Positions 10,301-18,246 of a DNA stretch of 64,000 nucleotides are shown here, piece after piece. The notes under the pieces are model-generated. The model had not been told where the DNA came from. It saw nothing but the letters and a program-made list of their open reading frames with translations, and did not search any database. Each line of letters begins with the position of its first letter. Position 1 is the stretch's first letter. A program made the position numbers and the translations under genes. The DNA is from Propionicimonas sp020161015 (GTDB lineage: Bacteria > Actinomycetota > Actinomycetes > Propionibacteriales > Propionibacteriaceae). The stretch covers positions 310,001-374,000 of the forward strand of contig NZ_CAXWGX010000026.1 in assembly GCF_964266745.1 (NCBI RefSeq). The letters run 5' to 3'.

Positions 10301-12085
10301 CACGTCGCCCACCCGGGACTCGTACACCATCTCCTCGTCGAGCTCGCCGACGCGGCGTCCGCCGGTCGCCGAGCCCTCGGCCCCGGCGAGGAACACCCCG
10401 TAGAGGCCGCGGTCGGGGATCGTCCCGCCGCTGGTCACCGCGAGGCGCTGGGCGTTGCGACGGCCGGTGAGGGTGTCGGCCGTCCGGTCCCAGACCAGGC
10501 GGGGTCGCAGCTCGGCGAACTCGTCGGACGGGTACCGTCCGCTGAGCATGTCCAGGACGGACTCCAGCACCGGTCGGGTCAGCCCGGAGAACGGCGCGGA
10601 GCGCCGGACGAGCGCCTCGAGGTCCGCGACCGTCCACTCGTCCATCGCGACCATGGCGACGATCTGCTGCGCCAGCACGTCCAGCGGGTTGGCCGGGATC
10701 CGCAGCGACTCGATGCCCCCGCTGCGCATCCGCTCGACGATGACGGCCGTCTGCACGAGGTCACCCCGGAACTTGGGGAAGAACACCCCGCGCGAGACTG
10801 CTCCCACCTGGTGGCCGGCGCGTCCCACGCGCTGGAGGCCCGAGGCGACCGAGGGCGGCGCCTCGACCTGCACCACGAGGTCGACCGCGCCCATGTCGAT
10901 GCCCAGTTCGAGGGAGGAGGTGGCCACCACGGCCGGCAGGCGTCCGGCCTTCAGGTCCTCCTCCGTCTGCTGGCGCTGTTCACGGCTCACCGAGCCGTGG
11001 TGGGCGCGGGCCAGCACCGGCGGCGCGCCGCGGGCGATCGCAGACTGGGCCATCACCTGCGCCGGCGCCCGCCCGCCGTTCACCGGCGGACCGGCCGGCG
11101 GCCCGGGCGGGGGCGGGGCCGCCACCCCTTCGCCGGAGGGCGCGTCGAGGGCCTCCAGGCGCTCCAGCCACAGCTCGTTCAGCCGGGCGGTGAGGCGCTC
11201 GGCGAGGCGCCGGGAGTTGACGAACACCAGCGTGGAGGAGTGCGCGGCCACCTGGTCGACGATCCGCTCCTCGACGTGCGGCCAGATCGACGTGCGCTCG
11301 GGGTCGCCGGCCGCGGGACCGGACAGGTCGCCCATCGGCTGGCCGATCGCCCCGAGGTCGGGCACCGGGACCACCACCTCCAGGTCCCACCGCTTCTCGC
11401 TGGGCGGGGTGACCAGCGCCACCTCGCGTCCGCCGGCCAGGAACCGGGCCACCTCCTCGACCGGCCGGACGGTGGCCGACAGGCCGATGCGCTGCGCGGG
11501 GCGCTCGAGCAGGGCGTCCAGGCGTTCGAGGCTCAGGGCCAGGTGCGCGCCCCGCTTGGTACCGGCGACCGCGTGCACCTCGTCCACGATCACCGTCCCG
11601 ATCCCGCGCAGCGCCTCGCGCGCCGAGGACGTGAGCAGCAGGAACAACGACTCGGGGGTGGTGATCAGGATGTCGGCCGGCTCGCGGGCGAACGACCGGC
11701 GCTCGTCGGCAGGGGTGTCGCCGGAGCGCACCGCGACGCGCACGTCGGGGCGGGGTAGCCCGAGCCGGGCGGCCGCGTGGCCGATGCCGACCAGGGGCGA
11801 GCGGAGGTTGCGCTCCACGTCGACCGCGAGCGCCTTCAGCGGTGAGATGTACAGCACCCGGCAGCGTTTCCGCTTCTCCGGGAGCGGTTCGGTGGCGAGC
11901 CGGTCCAGCGCCCAGAGGAAGGCAGACAGCGTCTTGCCGGAGCCGGTCGGCGCCACCACGAGGGTGTGCCGTCCCGAGGAGATCGCCTCCCACGCGCCCT
12001 CCTGGGCCGCGGTGGGCGCGGCGAAGTTGCTCCGGAACCACTCCCTGGTGGCCACGGAGAACCGCTCCAGCACGCCCCCCGCCAT
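7361..12085 (-). CDS. lhr: Lhr family ATP-dependent DNA helicase
   Basis: Large superfamily 2 helicase of 1574 aa, the full-length Lhr type. Motif I is PTGSGKT near residue 47, followed by TTPESL and DEVH (motif II) about residues 145-165 and a helicase C domain with GRAGHQ. After the helicase core comes the Lhr winged-helix region and a long C-terminal domain ending in SDQPLARALATAGFGLTPRGLRLRR-like sequence. Lhr translocates 3' to 5' and unwinds RNA:DNA hybrids; a role in mutagen resistance is known for mycobacteria. It is coupled to the downstream nei-type glycosylase by 2-bp spacing. The long plus-strand frame across it is a GC-skew shadow. Confidence 0.95.
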   Translation of the reverse strand: MAGGVLERFSVATREWFRSNFAAPTAAQEGAWEAISSGRHTLVVAPTGSGKTLSAFLWALDRLATEPLPEKRKRCRVLYISPLKALAVDVERNLRSPLVGIGHAAARLGLPRPDVRVAVRSGDTPADERRSFAREPADILITTPESLFLLLTSSAREALRGIGTVIVDEVHAVAGTKRGAHLALSLERLDALLERPAQRIGLSATVRPVEEVARFLAGGREVALVTPPSEKRWDLEVVVPVPDLGAIGQPMGDLSGPAAGDPERTSIWPHVEERIVDQVAAHSSTLVFVNSRRLAERLTARLNELWLERLEALDAPSGEGVAAPPPPGPPAGPPVNGGRAPAQVMAQSAIARGAPPVLARAHHGSVSREQRQQTEEDLKAGRLPAVVATSSLELGIDMGAVDLVVQVEAPPSVASGLQRVGRAGHQVGAVSRGVFFPKFRGDLVQTAVIVERMRSGGIESLRIPANPLDVLAQQIVAMVAMDEWTVADLEALVRRSAPFSGLTRPVLESVLDMLSGRYPSDEFAELRPRLVWDRTADTLTGRRNAQRLAVTSGGTIPDRGLYGVFLAGAEGSATGGRRVGELDEEMVYESRVGDVFALGTSTWRIEDITHDRVLVTPAPGVAARLPFWKGDSLGRPAELGAAVGAFVREVAALPAAGARERVRAAGLDAWAADNLLGYLAEQSEAIGRLPHDRQLVVERFRDEIGDWRVVVHSPYGAQVHAPWALIVAARLRERYGVDVQAMHADDGLVFRLPDTDWLDEDAEAPTPAARSRRAASGPMDELLELVFPDPDEVAGLVTEEVGGSALFASRFRECAGRALLLPKRRPDRRQALWQQRLRASQLLEVASQYPSFPIVLEAVRECVNDVFDVPGLVELLRGVRSREVATVAVETAQPSPFASSLMFGYVAQFLYEGDSPLAERRAAALSLDPSLLAELLGTTEGLSLAELLDPEALTRTERELQHLHEGRRARDADDLNDVLRAVGPLDTPGARARCAEPDRAEAWLAELVRQRRVLELPGAHGPRWAVVEDAGRLRDALGVPLPQGVPEALLAPVPDPLGDLLARYARTHAVFTAGEAATWLELGIAVTRDVLRRLTSSGRLVEGDLRPVGWTPPDAGGPGATVPSGRPDEPTQFCDAGVLRLLRRRSLAALREAVEPVAALDFARFLPSWQGVGEGRGVDGVLRAAEQLSGVPVPASALESLILPARVRDYAPAMLDELTAAGEVLWQGHGSLAGTDGWVSLHTADLAPLTLTPPDPLTEGLSASVLDTIGGGGYFFRALADQLGVPDPELVDALWGLVWSGHLANDTLAPLRALLGQGRPAHRARQATPARGRYGRSLPRAPLPRRTGPPEAAGRWSALPLPEADATARAVARAELLLDRYGVVTRGSVGAEEIPGGFAAVYRVLATAEESGRVRRGYFVEGLGAAQFGAAGAVDRLRAASRPLETGASGGPALVLAAADPANPYGAALVWPARAEGGGHLPGRKAGALVVLVDGRLVLYVERGGRTLLSWTDDDALLTPAAVALAGAVHAGALGKLTVERVDGESVLGSDQPLARALATAGFGLTPRGLRLRR

Positions 12086-12134
12086 GGTGGGACCACTCTG
12101 CCACGGCGATCCGACACCGGGCCCGTCCGGCGCC

Positions 12135-12172
12135 GTGCACCGTTCTTGACCGACTTCGGTCGCAAACGGTGC
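12135..12172. repeat. Imperfect palindrome, copy 1 (upstream of the AbiEi/DUF559 gene)
   Basis: GTGCACCGTT at the left pairs with AACGGTGC at the right, and the core ACCGA...TCGGT is also paired. The sequence is clearly related to the palindrome at 13140-13183. It lies between the divergent lhr and 12235 genes. Confidence 0.75.
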
Positions 12173-12234
12173 GGGTTGTCCACAGGCCGGGGGTGACGTG
12201 ACGCCTTTGGCTGCGGGCTGCGGAGAGTGAGGGC

Positions 12235-13155
12235 ATGATTCCTCGTCTCGCCCTGCCTGCGGAGGTGCTCGCGCTGGCGCAACAGCAGGCGGGAGCGATC
12301 TCGCGTGAGCAGCTCGTGGGCAGCGGCGTGAGCGACCGCGTGATCCAGCGGCTCCTCGGCGAGGGCCGCTTCGAGCGGGTGTGCCACGGGATCTACTCCA
12401 CGGCGGCGGGCGGGTGGCTCCAGCAGGCCTGGGCCGGCGTGCTGATCGGCGGTCCGACGGCGGTGCTGGGCGGTGCTGCCGCGGGGTATCTCACCGGGCT
12501 GGTCAGGGAGCCCCCCGCGCAGGTGGTCGTGTACTCGTCGAACTGGCGAGGGAGGGACGAGCGCTGGCGGCTGGTTCGGTCGCAGAGGACGGGGTCGGGC
12601 GAGCCCCCACGCACCCGCCCCGCGCAGACGGTGGTCGACCTCTCGGCAGAACTCGGCGCCGACGCGATCGTGGCCCTCGTCGCGGAAGCGGTCGGTCGCC
12701 GGGGTGTGCGACCGCAGGAACTCCTGGCTGCGCTCGCGGCAACCACCCGCCATCCCCACCGGCGCCTCCTCCAGGAACTGGTGGGCGAGGTCGCGGCCGG
12801 GTCGCGGAGCCCCCTCGAGTGGCGCTACGCCCGGGACGTCGAGCGCGCCCACGAACTCCCTCGTGCCGTGCGTCAGCAGAGTCCGCTCCCCCAGTACCGC
12901 GGCGACGCCTGGTACCGGGAGCACGGGGTGCTCGTCGAACTGGACGGGCGGGCGTTCCACAGCGGGGCCGCCGTCTACGCCGACATGGACCGCGACAACG
13001 ACCACCGGCTGCTGGGGCTCGTCACGCTGCGCTTCGGATGGCGCCAGGTGACCTCGACGCCCTGTCAGGTCGCGACAACGGTCGCTGCCGCGCTGCGCCA
13101 CGGCGGCTGGACCGGCTCACCCACGGGCTGCCCGCGGTGTCGTGCACCGTTGTGA
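12235..13155 (+). CDS. AbiEi-like N-terminal domain + DUF559 (Vsr-like) protein
   Basis: A 306-aa protein of a family common in actinobacteria. Residues about 10-75 look like the winged-helix AbiEi antitoxin N-terminal domain (ISREQLVGSGVSDRVIQRLL...GIYS). The C-terminal part, about 215-300, resembles the DUF559/Vsr endonuclease-like fold, with VLVELDGRAFH and a following Asp-rich segment. No AbiEii nucleotidyltransferase toxin gene is next to it, so a toxin-antitoxin function is not supported here. GGAGAG lies 7 bp before the ATG. The gene sits alone between two related palindromes, the downstream one running over its stop codon, which suggests it moved or was inserted as a cassette. Confidence 0.75.
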   Translation: MIPRLALPAEVLALAQQQAGAISREQLVGSGVSDRVIQRLLGEGRFERVCHGIYSTAAGGWLQQAWAGVLIGGPTAVLGGAAAGYLTGLVREPPAQVVVYSSNWRGRDERWRLVRSQRTGSGEPPRTRPAQTVVDLSAELGADAIVALVAEAVGRRGVRPQELLAALAATTRHPHRRLLQELVGEVAAGSRSPLEWRYARDVERAHELPRAVRQQSPLPQYRGDAWYREHGVLVELDGRAFHSGAAVYADMDRDNDHRLLGLVTLRFGWRQVTSTPCQVATTVAAALRHGGWTGSPTGCPRCRAPL

Positions 13156-13183
13156 ACCGAGTTCGGTCAACAACGGTGCACGA
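13140..13183. repeat. 44-bp imperfect palindrome, copy 2 (overlaps the end of the AbiEi/DUF559 gene)
   Basis: TCGTGCACCGTTGT (13140-13153) pairs perfectly with its reverse complement at 13170-13183, with a further ACCGA/TCGGT stem inside. The stop codon of the 12235 gene (13153-13155) lies within it. It may act as a bidirectional terminator between that gene and the convergent RND gene, although it has no T tract. Confidence 0.8.
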
Positions 13184-13191
13184 TACGGGCG

Positions 13192-16100
13192 TCAGGCTTC
13201 GGCAGGCGCTGCTGCGGCGGCTTTGCGGGCGGCGCGCCTGGTCGCCCGCTTCTCGCGCCAGGTCTCCAGCAGGTCGTAGAGCACCGGGACGAGCACCAGC
13301 GTCAGCAGCGTGGACGAGATCAGGCCGCCGATCACCACGATCGCGAGCGGCTTGGAGATGAACACTCCGCCGCCGGTGAGCCCGAGGCTCATCGGGATCA
13401 GCGCCATCACCGTCGCGAGGGCGGTCATGATGATCGGCCGCACCCGCAGGCGCGCGCCGGCCTGGATGGACGCGTCCACCCCGAGCCCGGCGCGGCGCTT
13501 CTGGTTGATCAGGTCGATCAGCACGATCGCGTTGGTCACCACGATGCCGATCAGCATCAGCAGGCCGATCATGCTCGGCACGCCGAGGGCGGTGTCGGTG
13601 ATCAGCGAGAGGCCGAGCGCGCCGGTGGCGGCGAACGGCACCGACACCATCAGGATCAGCGGCTGCAGCAGCGAGCCGAACGTGGCCACCATGATCAGGT
13701 ACACCACGAACAGGGCCACGAGCATCGCCAGCCCGAGCTGGGCGAACGACTCGGCCTGCTGCTGCGACACCCCGGCGATGCGGACGGTCACGCCGTCCGG
13801 CAGGTCGAGTGCGTCGACGCCGGCCTTCAGCTGGTTGGTGGTCGCGCCGAGGTCGGACGACTCCGAGCTCGCCGACAGCGTCGCGGCGCGCGCGCCCTCC
13901 ACCCGCGTGATCATGGCCGGGGCGTCGACGAGGTTCACCTCGGCCACCTCTGACAGGGTCACGGGGTCGGCCGTCGCGTCCTGCGCCTCCTTGGACGCGT
14001 CGGTGATCGCCTGCTGCTTGTCCTGGGCCTCCAGGGTCTTCTGCCGGGAGGTCCGCAGCCCGTCCAGCTGCTTGGACGCGGCGCTGGAGCCGGCCTGGGT
14101 CTGCGCGAGCGCACTCGAGAGCTGGGCGAGCTGCATGCTCAGGCCCGAGATCTTCTGGGTGAGGCCGAAGATCGTGGCGGTGACGACCGGGTCGGCCGGG
14201 TTGGGGTTGGCCTGGGCGTCGGCCAGGTCGGCCTGTGCCTCCTTGAGGCTCTTCTTGACCGCCGCCACCTGCCTGGACAGGCTCGCCGCCGCCTTCTTCG
14301 CGCTCGCCTTCGACTTCTTCAGCGCGCTGACCTGCTCGTTGTAGGCGTCGGTCTGCTGCGCCTTCGCGTCCGCCTGGAGCGCCTCAGAGGCGTCGGCGAC
14401 CTTCTCTGCGGCGTCCTTCTTGGCGTTGCCGTTCATGACCTGCGTCACCGGCAGCGTGATCGCCCGCAGCTCCTCGATGTCCTTCACGGGCTTCTGTGAC
14501 CGCAGGTACACCGGCAGCGTGGTGTCGCCCTTGGTGAGGCTGCCGATCTGCTGGCCGCGGACGGCGCGGGCGACCGCCTGGCCGATGGACGCCTGCGTCA
14601 TGCCGAGTTCTGCGGCCTTCTTCTCCTTCACGTCGACCGCGAGCATCTTGCGGGCGTCGGTGAGGTCGCTGGTGACGTTGGTCAGGCCGGGGACGGCCTT
14701 CATCATGGCGAGCACCTGGTCGCTGGCCGCCGCGAGGTTGTTCGGGTCCGAACTCTCGACGTAGAGCACGACGGCGGTGGAGCTGTTCGGGCCGTTGCTG
14801 ACGCCGATCTCCACGTCGCCGACGGCCTCACCGAGGTCGGCAATGCCCTTGCGCAGCCTCGACGACACGTCGCCGGAGACGGCCCCGGGCTTGAGCTGCA
14901 CGGTGTAGAGCGCCTGGTTGGTGTCGGCCTGGCTGCCCATGAACACCGACGTCGTCCCGCCGATGCTGGTCGTGTACGACTTGATGTCGGGGTCGGCCGC
15001 GTAGAGGGTCTCCAGCTTGCGCGAGGCGGCGTCCGTCTCGGACAGGCCCGTGCCCGAGGGCAGCTTCTGGGTGACCGTGAGCGACTCGTTGCCGCTGTTG
15101 CCGATGAAGTCGGTCTTCAGTTGCGGGGCCAGCGCCAGCGTCCCCGCGAACACGCCGAGGGCGATGAGCAGGGTGATCCACCGGTGGGCCAGCGACCAGT
15201 TGAGCACAGGGAGGTAGGCCTTCTGCAGCCAGGTGTCCTTCTCCTCGCCCTCGTGCACGGTCGCGGCGAGCTGCCGGGCGCTCGGCTTCATGAACCAGGA
15301 CGCGAGCACCGGCACCACGGTCAGGGAGACGAACAGGGACGCCACCAGCGCGACCGTCACGGCCACGGCGAACGGACGGAAGATCTCGCCGGCCTGCCCG
15401 CCGACCAGGCCGATCGGCAGGAACACCGCCACCGTGGTGAGCGTCGAGCTGGTCACGGCCCCGGCCACCTCGCGGACGGCGTTGGTGATCGACTCTGGCC
15501 CGAACTCCCCGTAGCTCTGGTGTCGCTTGATGTTCTCGATCACCACGATCGAGTCGTCGACGACGCGCCCGATGGCCACGGTGAGCGCGCCGAGGGTGAG
15601 GATGTTGAGGGTGTAGCCGCCCACCCACAGGCCGATCAGCGCGATCAGCAGGGACAGCGGGATCGAGACGGCGGTGATGATCGTCGGCCGCACCGACCCG
15701 AGGAAGATCATGATCACGAGCACGGCCATGGCCAGGCCGATGCCGCCCTCGACGCTCAGGTCGTGGATCGAGTCCTCGATGTAGGGCGCCTGGTCGAAGA
15801 CCACGTCGAACTTCGCGCCGTTGCCGAGTTGCTGGGCCAGCCCGTCCAGGCTGTCGCTGACGAGGTGGGAGACGGTGACCGAGTTCGCGTCCGAGGTCTT
15901 GGTGATGGTCAGCGCGAGGGCCGTGGCGCCGTTGACCCGCGAGATGCTGGTGGTCTCGACCGGCTGCTCGGACACGGTCGCGATGTCGCCGAGCTGCACC
16001 GGGCCGTCGGTGCCCGGCACCATCAGCGTCGCGATCTCGTCCGCACTGGAGTAGGTGGTGCCGGTCTGGACGTCGTAGTTCGCGGTGTCGGTGCGGATCG

Positions 16101-16749
16101 TGCCGGACGGGATCGCGGTGGAGTTGGCGCCGAACATGCCGGCGATGGTCGTCGGGTCGACGCCGTACTTCTCGATCTTCGACTGGCTGTAGGTGATGAT
16201 GATCTCGCGCTTCTGCAGGCCGGAGATCGAGACGTCGCGGACGCCGTCCAGCGTCTTCAGGGCGGGGGCGACGATCTCCTCGACCTTGTCGGAGAGCACC
16301 TGGACGTCATCGTTGGAGGTGACGGCGACGGCGAGGACGGGGATGTCGTCCGTGCCGCCGGTCAGCACGCGCGGGTCGACGGAACTGGGCAGGGTGCTGG
16401 AGATCGAGTCGATCGCGCTGCGGATCTTGGTGGCCATGTCGTCGGCCTTCAACCCGTAGTCCCACTGCGCGGTGACCTGCGAGACGCCGCTCGAGCTGGT
16501 CGAGGTCACAGAGGTCACGCCCTCGACCGACTTCACGGCGGTCTCGATGGGCTTGGAGACCTGGGCCTCGACGACGTCCGGCGCCGCGCCGGGGAAGACC
16601 GTCAGGACGCTGCCGCGGGGCAGGTCGATGGACGGGATGAGCTCCTGCTTGAGGGCCGTGGCGGCGAACACGCCCAGCCCGATGGTGAGCAGGCTGAGCA
16701 GCAGGACCACTGTGCGCGAGGCCAGGCTGAGCTTGGTGAGGCGAACCAC
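13192..16749 (-). CDS. RND efflux permease (HAE1/SwrC-like) with inserted coiled-coil domain
   Basis: Proton-driven multidrug-type exporter of 1185 aa from GTG 16747-16749, which has AAGGGGAAAG just upstream; the frame is open further but that start has no ribosome binding site. Twelve membrane segments are arranged as in AcrB, with two large extracytoplasmic loops. Residues about 771-920, just before the conserved PVTLSEVAEV strand of the second loop, are a roughly 140-residue Ala/Lys/Gln/Asp-rich coiled coil with a short break at NPNPADP, so it would fold as an antiparallel hairpin. SwrC/YerP relatives near 1060 aa lack this. No adaptor gene is adjacent. The divergent MarR gene is the likely regulator. 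Confidence 0.9.
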   Translation of the reverse strand: MVRLTKLSLASRTVVLLLSLLTIGLGVFAATALKQELIPSIDLPRGSVLTVFPGAAPDVVEAQVSKPIETAVKSVEGVTSVTSTSSSGVSQVTAQWDYGLKADDMATKIRSAIDSISSTLPSSVDPRVLTGGTDDIPVLAVAVTSNDDVQVLSDKVEEIVAPALKTLDGVRDVSISGLQKREIIITYSQSKIEKYGVDPTTIAGMFGANSTAIPSGTIRTDTANYDVQTGTTYSSADEIATLMVPGTDGPVQLGDIATVSEQPVETTSISRVNGATALALTITKTSDANSVTVSHLVSDSLDGLAQQLGNGAKFDVVFDQAPYIEDSIHDLSVEGGIGLAMAVLVIMIFLGSVRPTIITAVSIPLSLLIALIGLWVGGYTLNILTLGALTVAIGRVVDDSIVVIENIKRHQSYGEFGPESITNAVREVAGAVTSSTLTTVAVFLPIGLVGGQAGEIFRPFAVAVTVALVASLFVSLTVVPVLASWFMKPSARQLAATVHEGEEKDTWLQKAYLPVLNWSLAHRWITLLIALGVFAGTLALAPQLKTDFIGNSGNESLTVTQKLPSGTGLSETDAASRKLETLYAADPDIKSYTTSIGGTTSVFMGSQADTNQALYTVQLKPGAVSGDVSSRLRKGIADLGEAVGDVEIGVSNGPNSSTAVVLYVESSDPNNLAAASDQVLAMMKAVPGLTNVTSDLTDARKMLAVDVKEKKAAELGMTQASIGQAVARAVRGQQIGSLTKGDTTLPVYLRSQKPVKDIEELRAITLPVTQVMNGNAKKDAAEKVADASEALQADAKAQQTDAYNEQVSALKKSKASAKKAAASLSRQVAAVKKSLKEAQADLADAQANPNPADPVVTATIFGLTQKISGLSMQLAQLSSALAQTQAGSSAASKQLDGLRTSRQKTLEAQDKQQAITDASKEAQDATADPVTLSEVAEVNLVDAPAMITRVEGARAATLSASSESSDLGATTNQLKAGVDALDLPDGVTVRIAGVSQQQAESFAQLGLAMLVALFVVYLIMVATFGSLLQPLILMVSVPFAATGALGLSLITDTALGVPSMIGLLMLIGIVVTNAIVLIDLINQKRRAGLGVDASIQAGARLRVRPIIMTALATVMALIPMSLGLTGGGVFISKPLAIVVIGGLISSTLLTLVLVPVLYDLLETWREKRATRRAARKAAAAAPAEA

Positions 16750-16799
16750 GGTCTTTCCCCTTCTGTGTCCGTCACGGCTGGCCGCTGGCTGCCGCATCC

Positions 16800-16823
16800 G
16801 TTAGCATACTCCTAACTATTAGT
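16800..16823. promoter_or_regulatory. MarR-type operator overlapping the RND promoter
   Basis: GTTAGCATACTCCTAAC (16800-16816) is an inverted repeat, GTTAG-N7-CTAAC, followed by a third TTAG half-site. On the minus strand it contains TATGCT (16803-16808), a good -10 box for the RND gene. It lies in the short gap between the divergent RND and marR genes, so binding would block RND transcription. Confidence 0.6.
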
Positions 16824-16844
16824 CGCCAACGAAAGCGATGCCGG

Positions 16845-17333
16845 GTGTATTCCTTTCCCTCCGTAGGGCTCGACGAGGAGCGCGCGGCGCTGGCCCGTGA
16901 GCTGTTCGACCTGAACTCGCGGGTGCACGACCGGGCGATGGGGCTGGTCGGTCCGATGCCGGCCCCGCCGGACCTGACCATGCAGCAGGTGAGGGTCCTC
17001 GGGCACGTCGCGAGGCGCCCGGGAATCGCGGGCCACGAGCTCGGCGACCTGCTCGGCGTCAGCGCGCCGACGGCCAGCGGCCTGGTCGAGCGCCTGGTGG
17101 AGAAGGGGCTGATCGCCCGCGTGGACGACCCGGACGACCGCCGGCTCCGCCGGCTGCATCCGACCGAGGCGGGGCTCGACGTGATCCGCCAGATGGACTC
17201 GATGTTCGGCCGGGCTCTGGGCGTCGTGCTCACCCGGCTGTCGGCGGCGGACCTCGAGCTGCTGTGCCGGGGTGCCCGCGCGATGCTGGACGCCCTCGAG
17301 AAGGCGCACGACGAGCAGGACGGCCCGTCCTGA
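16845..17333 (+). CDS. MarR family transcriptional regulator
   Basis: A 162-aa winged-helix dimeric repressor. The DNA-binding region spans about residues 45-110: GIAGHELGDLLGVSAPTASG is the helix-turn-helix and DDPDDRRLRRLHPTEAG the wing typical of MarR. The start is GTG with GAAAG 9 bp upstream. It is divergent from the RND exporter with an inverted-repeat operator between them, the standard arrangement for a drug-responsive repressor of its own efflux pump. The ligand is unknown. The 3' end is followed by the 303-bp inverted repeat. Confidence 0.88.
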   Translation: MYSFPSVGLDEERAALARELFDLNSRVHDRAMGLVGPMPAPPDLTMQQVRVLGHVARRPGIAGHELGDLLGVSAPTASGLVERLVEKGLIARVDDPDDRRLRRLHPTEAGLDVIRQMDSMFGRALGVVLTRLSAADLELLCRGARAMLDALEKAHDEQDGPS

Positions 17334-17451
17334 ACCCACCCTGGGACGAGTGTGTGTCACCGGTTCCGTCCGTCTGGTATCGGTTGTCACGCGACACGCC
17401 GACGACACGCCGGTGTTTGCGGAATTGGTGGAGAAAGTTCCGCTAAACCTC

Positions 17452-17481
17452 TTGCGGTCCAAATCGTGGAGGACTAGAAAT
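17452..17481 (+). promoter_or_regulatory. Candidate promoter inside the left repeat arm
   Basis: TTGCGG (17452-17457), 17-bp spacer, TAGAAAT (17475-17481). An identical copy on the minus strand lies at 18435-18464 in the right arm. Confidence 0.45.
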
Positions 17482-17486
17482 ACGTC

Positions 17487-17669
17487 TTGCCGGGCCACTT
17501 CGGTGGTTCGGAGATCGAAAGCAGGAAGTCGGTTTGCCGGTGGGTTCGCCCGCTGGGAGTCCTGGTGATGCGGGGCTGGGTCGGCTGGTGGTTTTCGATG
17601 TGACGCGGTCATCACGCCGGGTCGACCAGAGGGCCCCGGTGACTCATACTCCCCGGGGCCCTCGCCTTT
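17487..17669 (+). ncRNA. Candidate structured small RNA, left copy (about 180 nt)
   Basis: Proposed transcript from the promoter above to the terminator at 17629-17670. Features seen: CCAC-TTCG-GTGG hairpin, an 8-bp stem around GGG-TTCG-CCC with one G-U pair each side, a TGAC/GTCA stem, then a strong terminator. There is no open frame with start and ribosome binding site. It does not show the conserved segments of RNase P RNA, tmRNA, SRP RNA or the 6C motif that I looked for. RNA class unknown; the evidence is promoter, structure and terminator only. Confidence 0.5.
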
Positions 17670-17670
17670 T
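17629..17670 (+). terminator. Intrinsic terminator at the inner end of the left arm
   Basis: GAGGGCCCCGG (17629-17639) and CCGGGGCCCTC (17653-17663) form a perfect 11-bp stem with a 13-nt loop, followed by GCCTTTT. It reads toward the osmC gene and would insulate it from left-arm transcription. Confidence 0.85.
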
Positions 17671-17735
17671 CTCCTCCCCGCCCGCGGCCACCCCGCCGGT
17701 CGCCCGGCCCGACGACGGCCGTCGATACTGGCCCC

Positions 17736-18167
17736 ATGGCAGACAGCGAACGCAGCGTCCGGATCAGCCGGGCCGGCACCCACACCTTCACCGCCCACAA
17801 CGCCCGCGGGGGCACCCTGCGCTTCGGCGAGGGAGACGACGCCGACTTCACTCCGGTCGAGCTCCTCCTTGTGGCACTGGCCGGGTGCAGTGCCATCGAC
17901 GTGGAGTACATCACCGTGAGGCGGGCAGAACCGGTGCGCTTCGAGGCCACGGCCTCGGCCACCAAAGTTGCCGATGACAACGGCAATCACCTCGACGACC
18001 TCGCCCTGGACTTCGACATCGCCTTTCCTGACGGTGAGGACGGCGACCGGGCGAGGGCGATCCTCGAGCGCGCGGTCACCCGGTCCCGCGATCGGCTGTG
18101 CACGGTGTCACGGACGATCCAGCGGGCGACGCCCGTGGAGTACCGGATCGACGGCGCAGGCGTCTGA
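17736..18167 (+). CDS. OsmC/Ohr family peroxiredoxin-like protein
   Basis: A 143-aa protein of the OsmC superfamily, thiol peroxidases acting on organic hydroperoxides. Both family cysteines are present: the first in LLLVALAGCSAIDVE (about Cys51) and the second in RDRLCTVSRT (about Cys122), so a catalytic pair is possible. No distal domain is fused. GATACT (17724-17729) lies 6 bp before the ATG, suggesting a leaderless transcript. The gene is the only one in the 577-bp core between the two 303-bp inverted arms, both of whose terminators point toward it. Base composition is like its neighbours. Confidence 0.88.
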   Translation: MADSERSVRISRAGTHTFTAHNARGGTLRFGEGDDADFTPVELLLVALAGCSAIDVEYITVRRAEPVRFEATASATKVADDNGNHLDDLALDFDIAFPDGEDGDRARAILERAVTRSRDRLCTVSRTIQRATPVEYRIDGAGV

Positions 18168-18246
18168 GGGCGTCCGCAGGACGGGACGGGCCAAGGCCGG
18201 GGCGGGGTCACGCTGGAGTGTCCCCGTCCCGGTCACGCCCCCCGGT

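Larger units (their letters stand above)
17367..17669 (+). repeat. Left arm of a perfect 303-bp inverted repeat
   Basis: This segment is identical, base for base as read by eye, to the reverse complement of 18247-18549. Identity stops sharply at both ends (17366/18550 and 17670/18246). It contains a promoter, two UUCG-type hairpins and an intrinsic terminator. No codon-like protein signal with a start and ribosome binding site is visible in it. It also contains an 11-bp tandem repeat, CGACACGCCG, at its outer end. Confidence 0.95.

Noticed and set aside
8120..11758. A 1212-codon plus-strand open frame antisense to lhr
   Set aside because: It is a high-GC mirror frame; the minus strand encodes all Lhr helicase motifs.
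12235..13155. Type IV AbiE toxin-antitoxin operon
   Set aside because: Only the AbiEi-like N-terminal domain is present, fused to a DUF559-like domain; no AbiEii toxin gene adjoins it.
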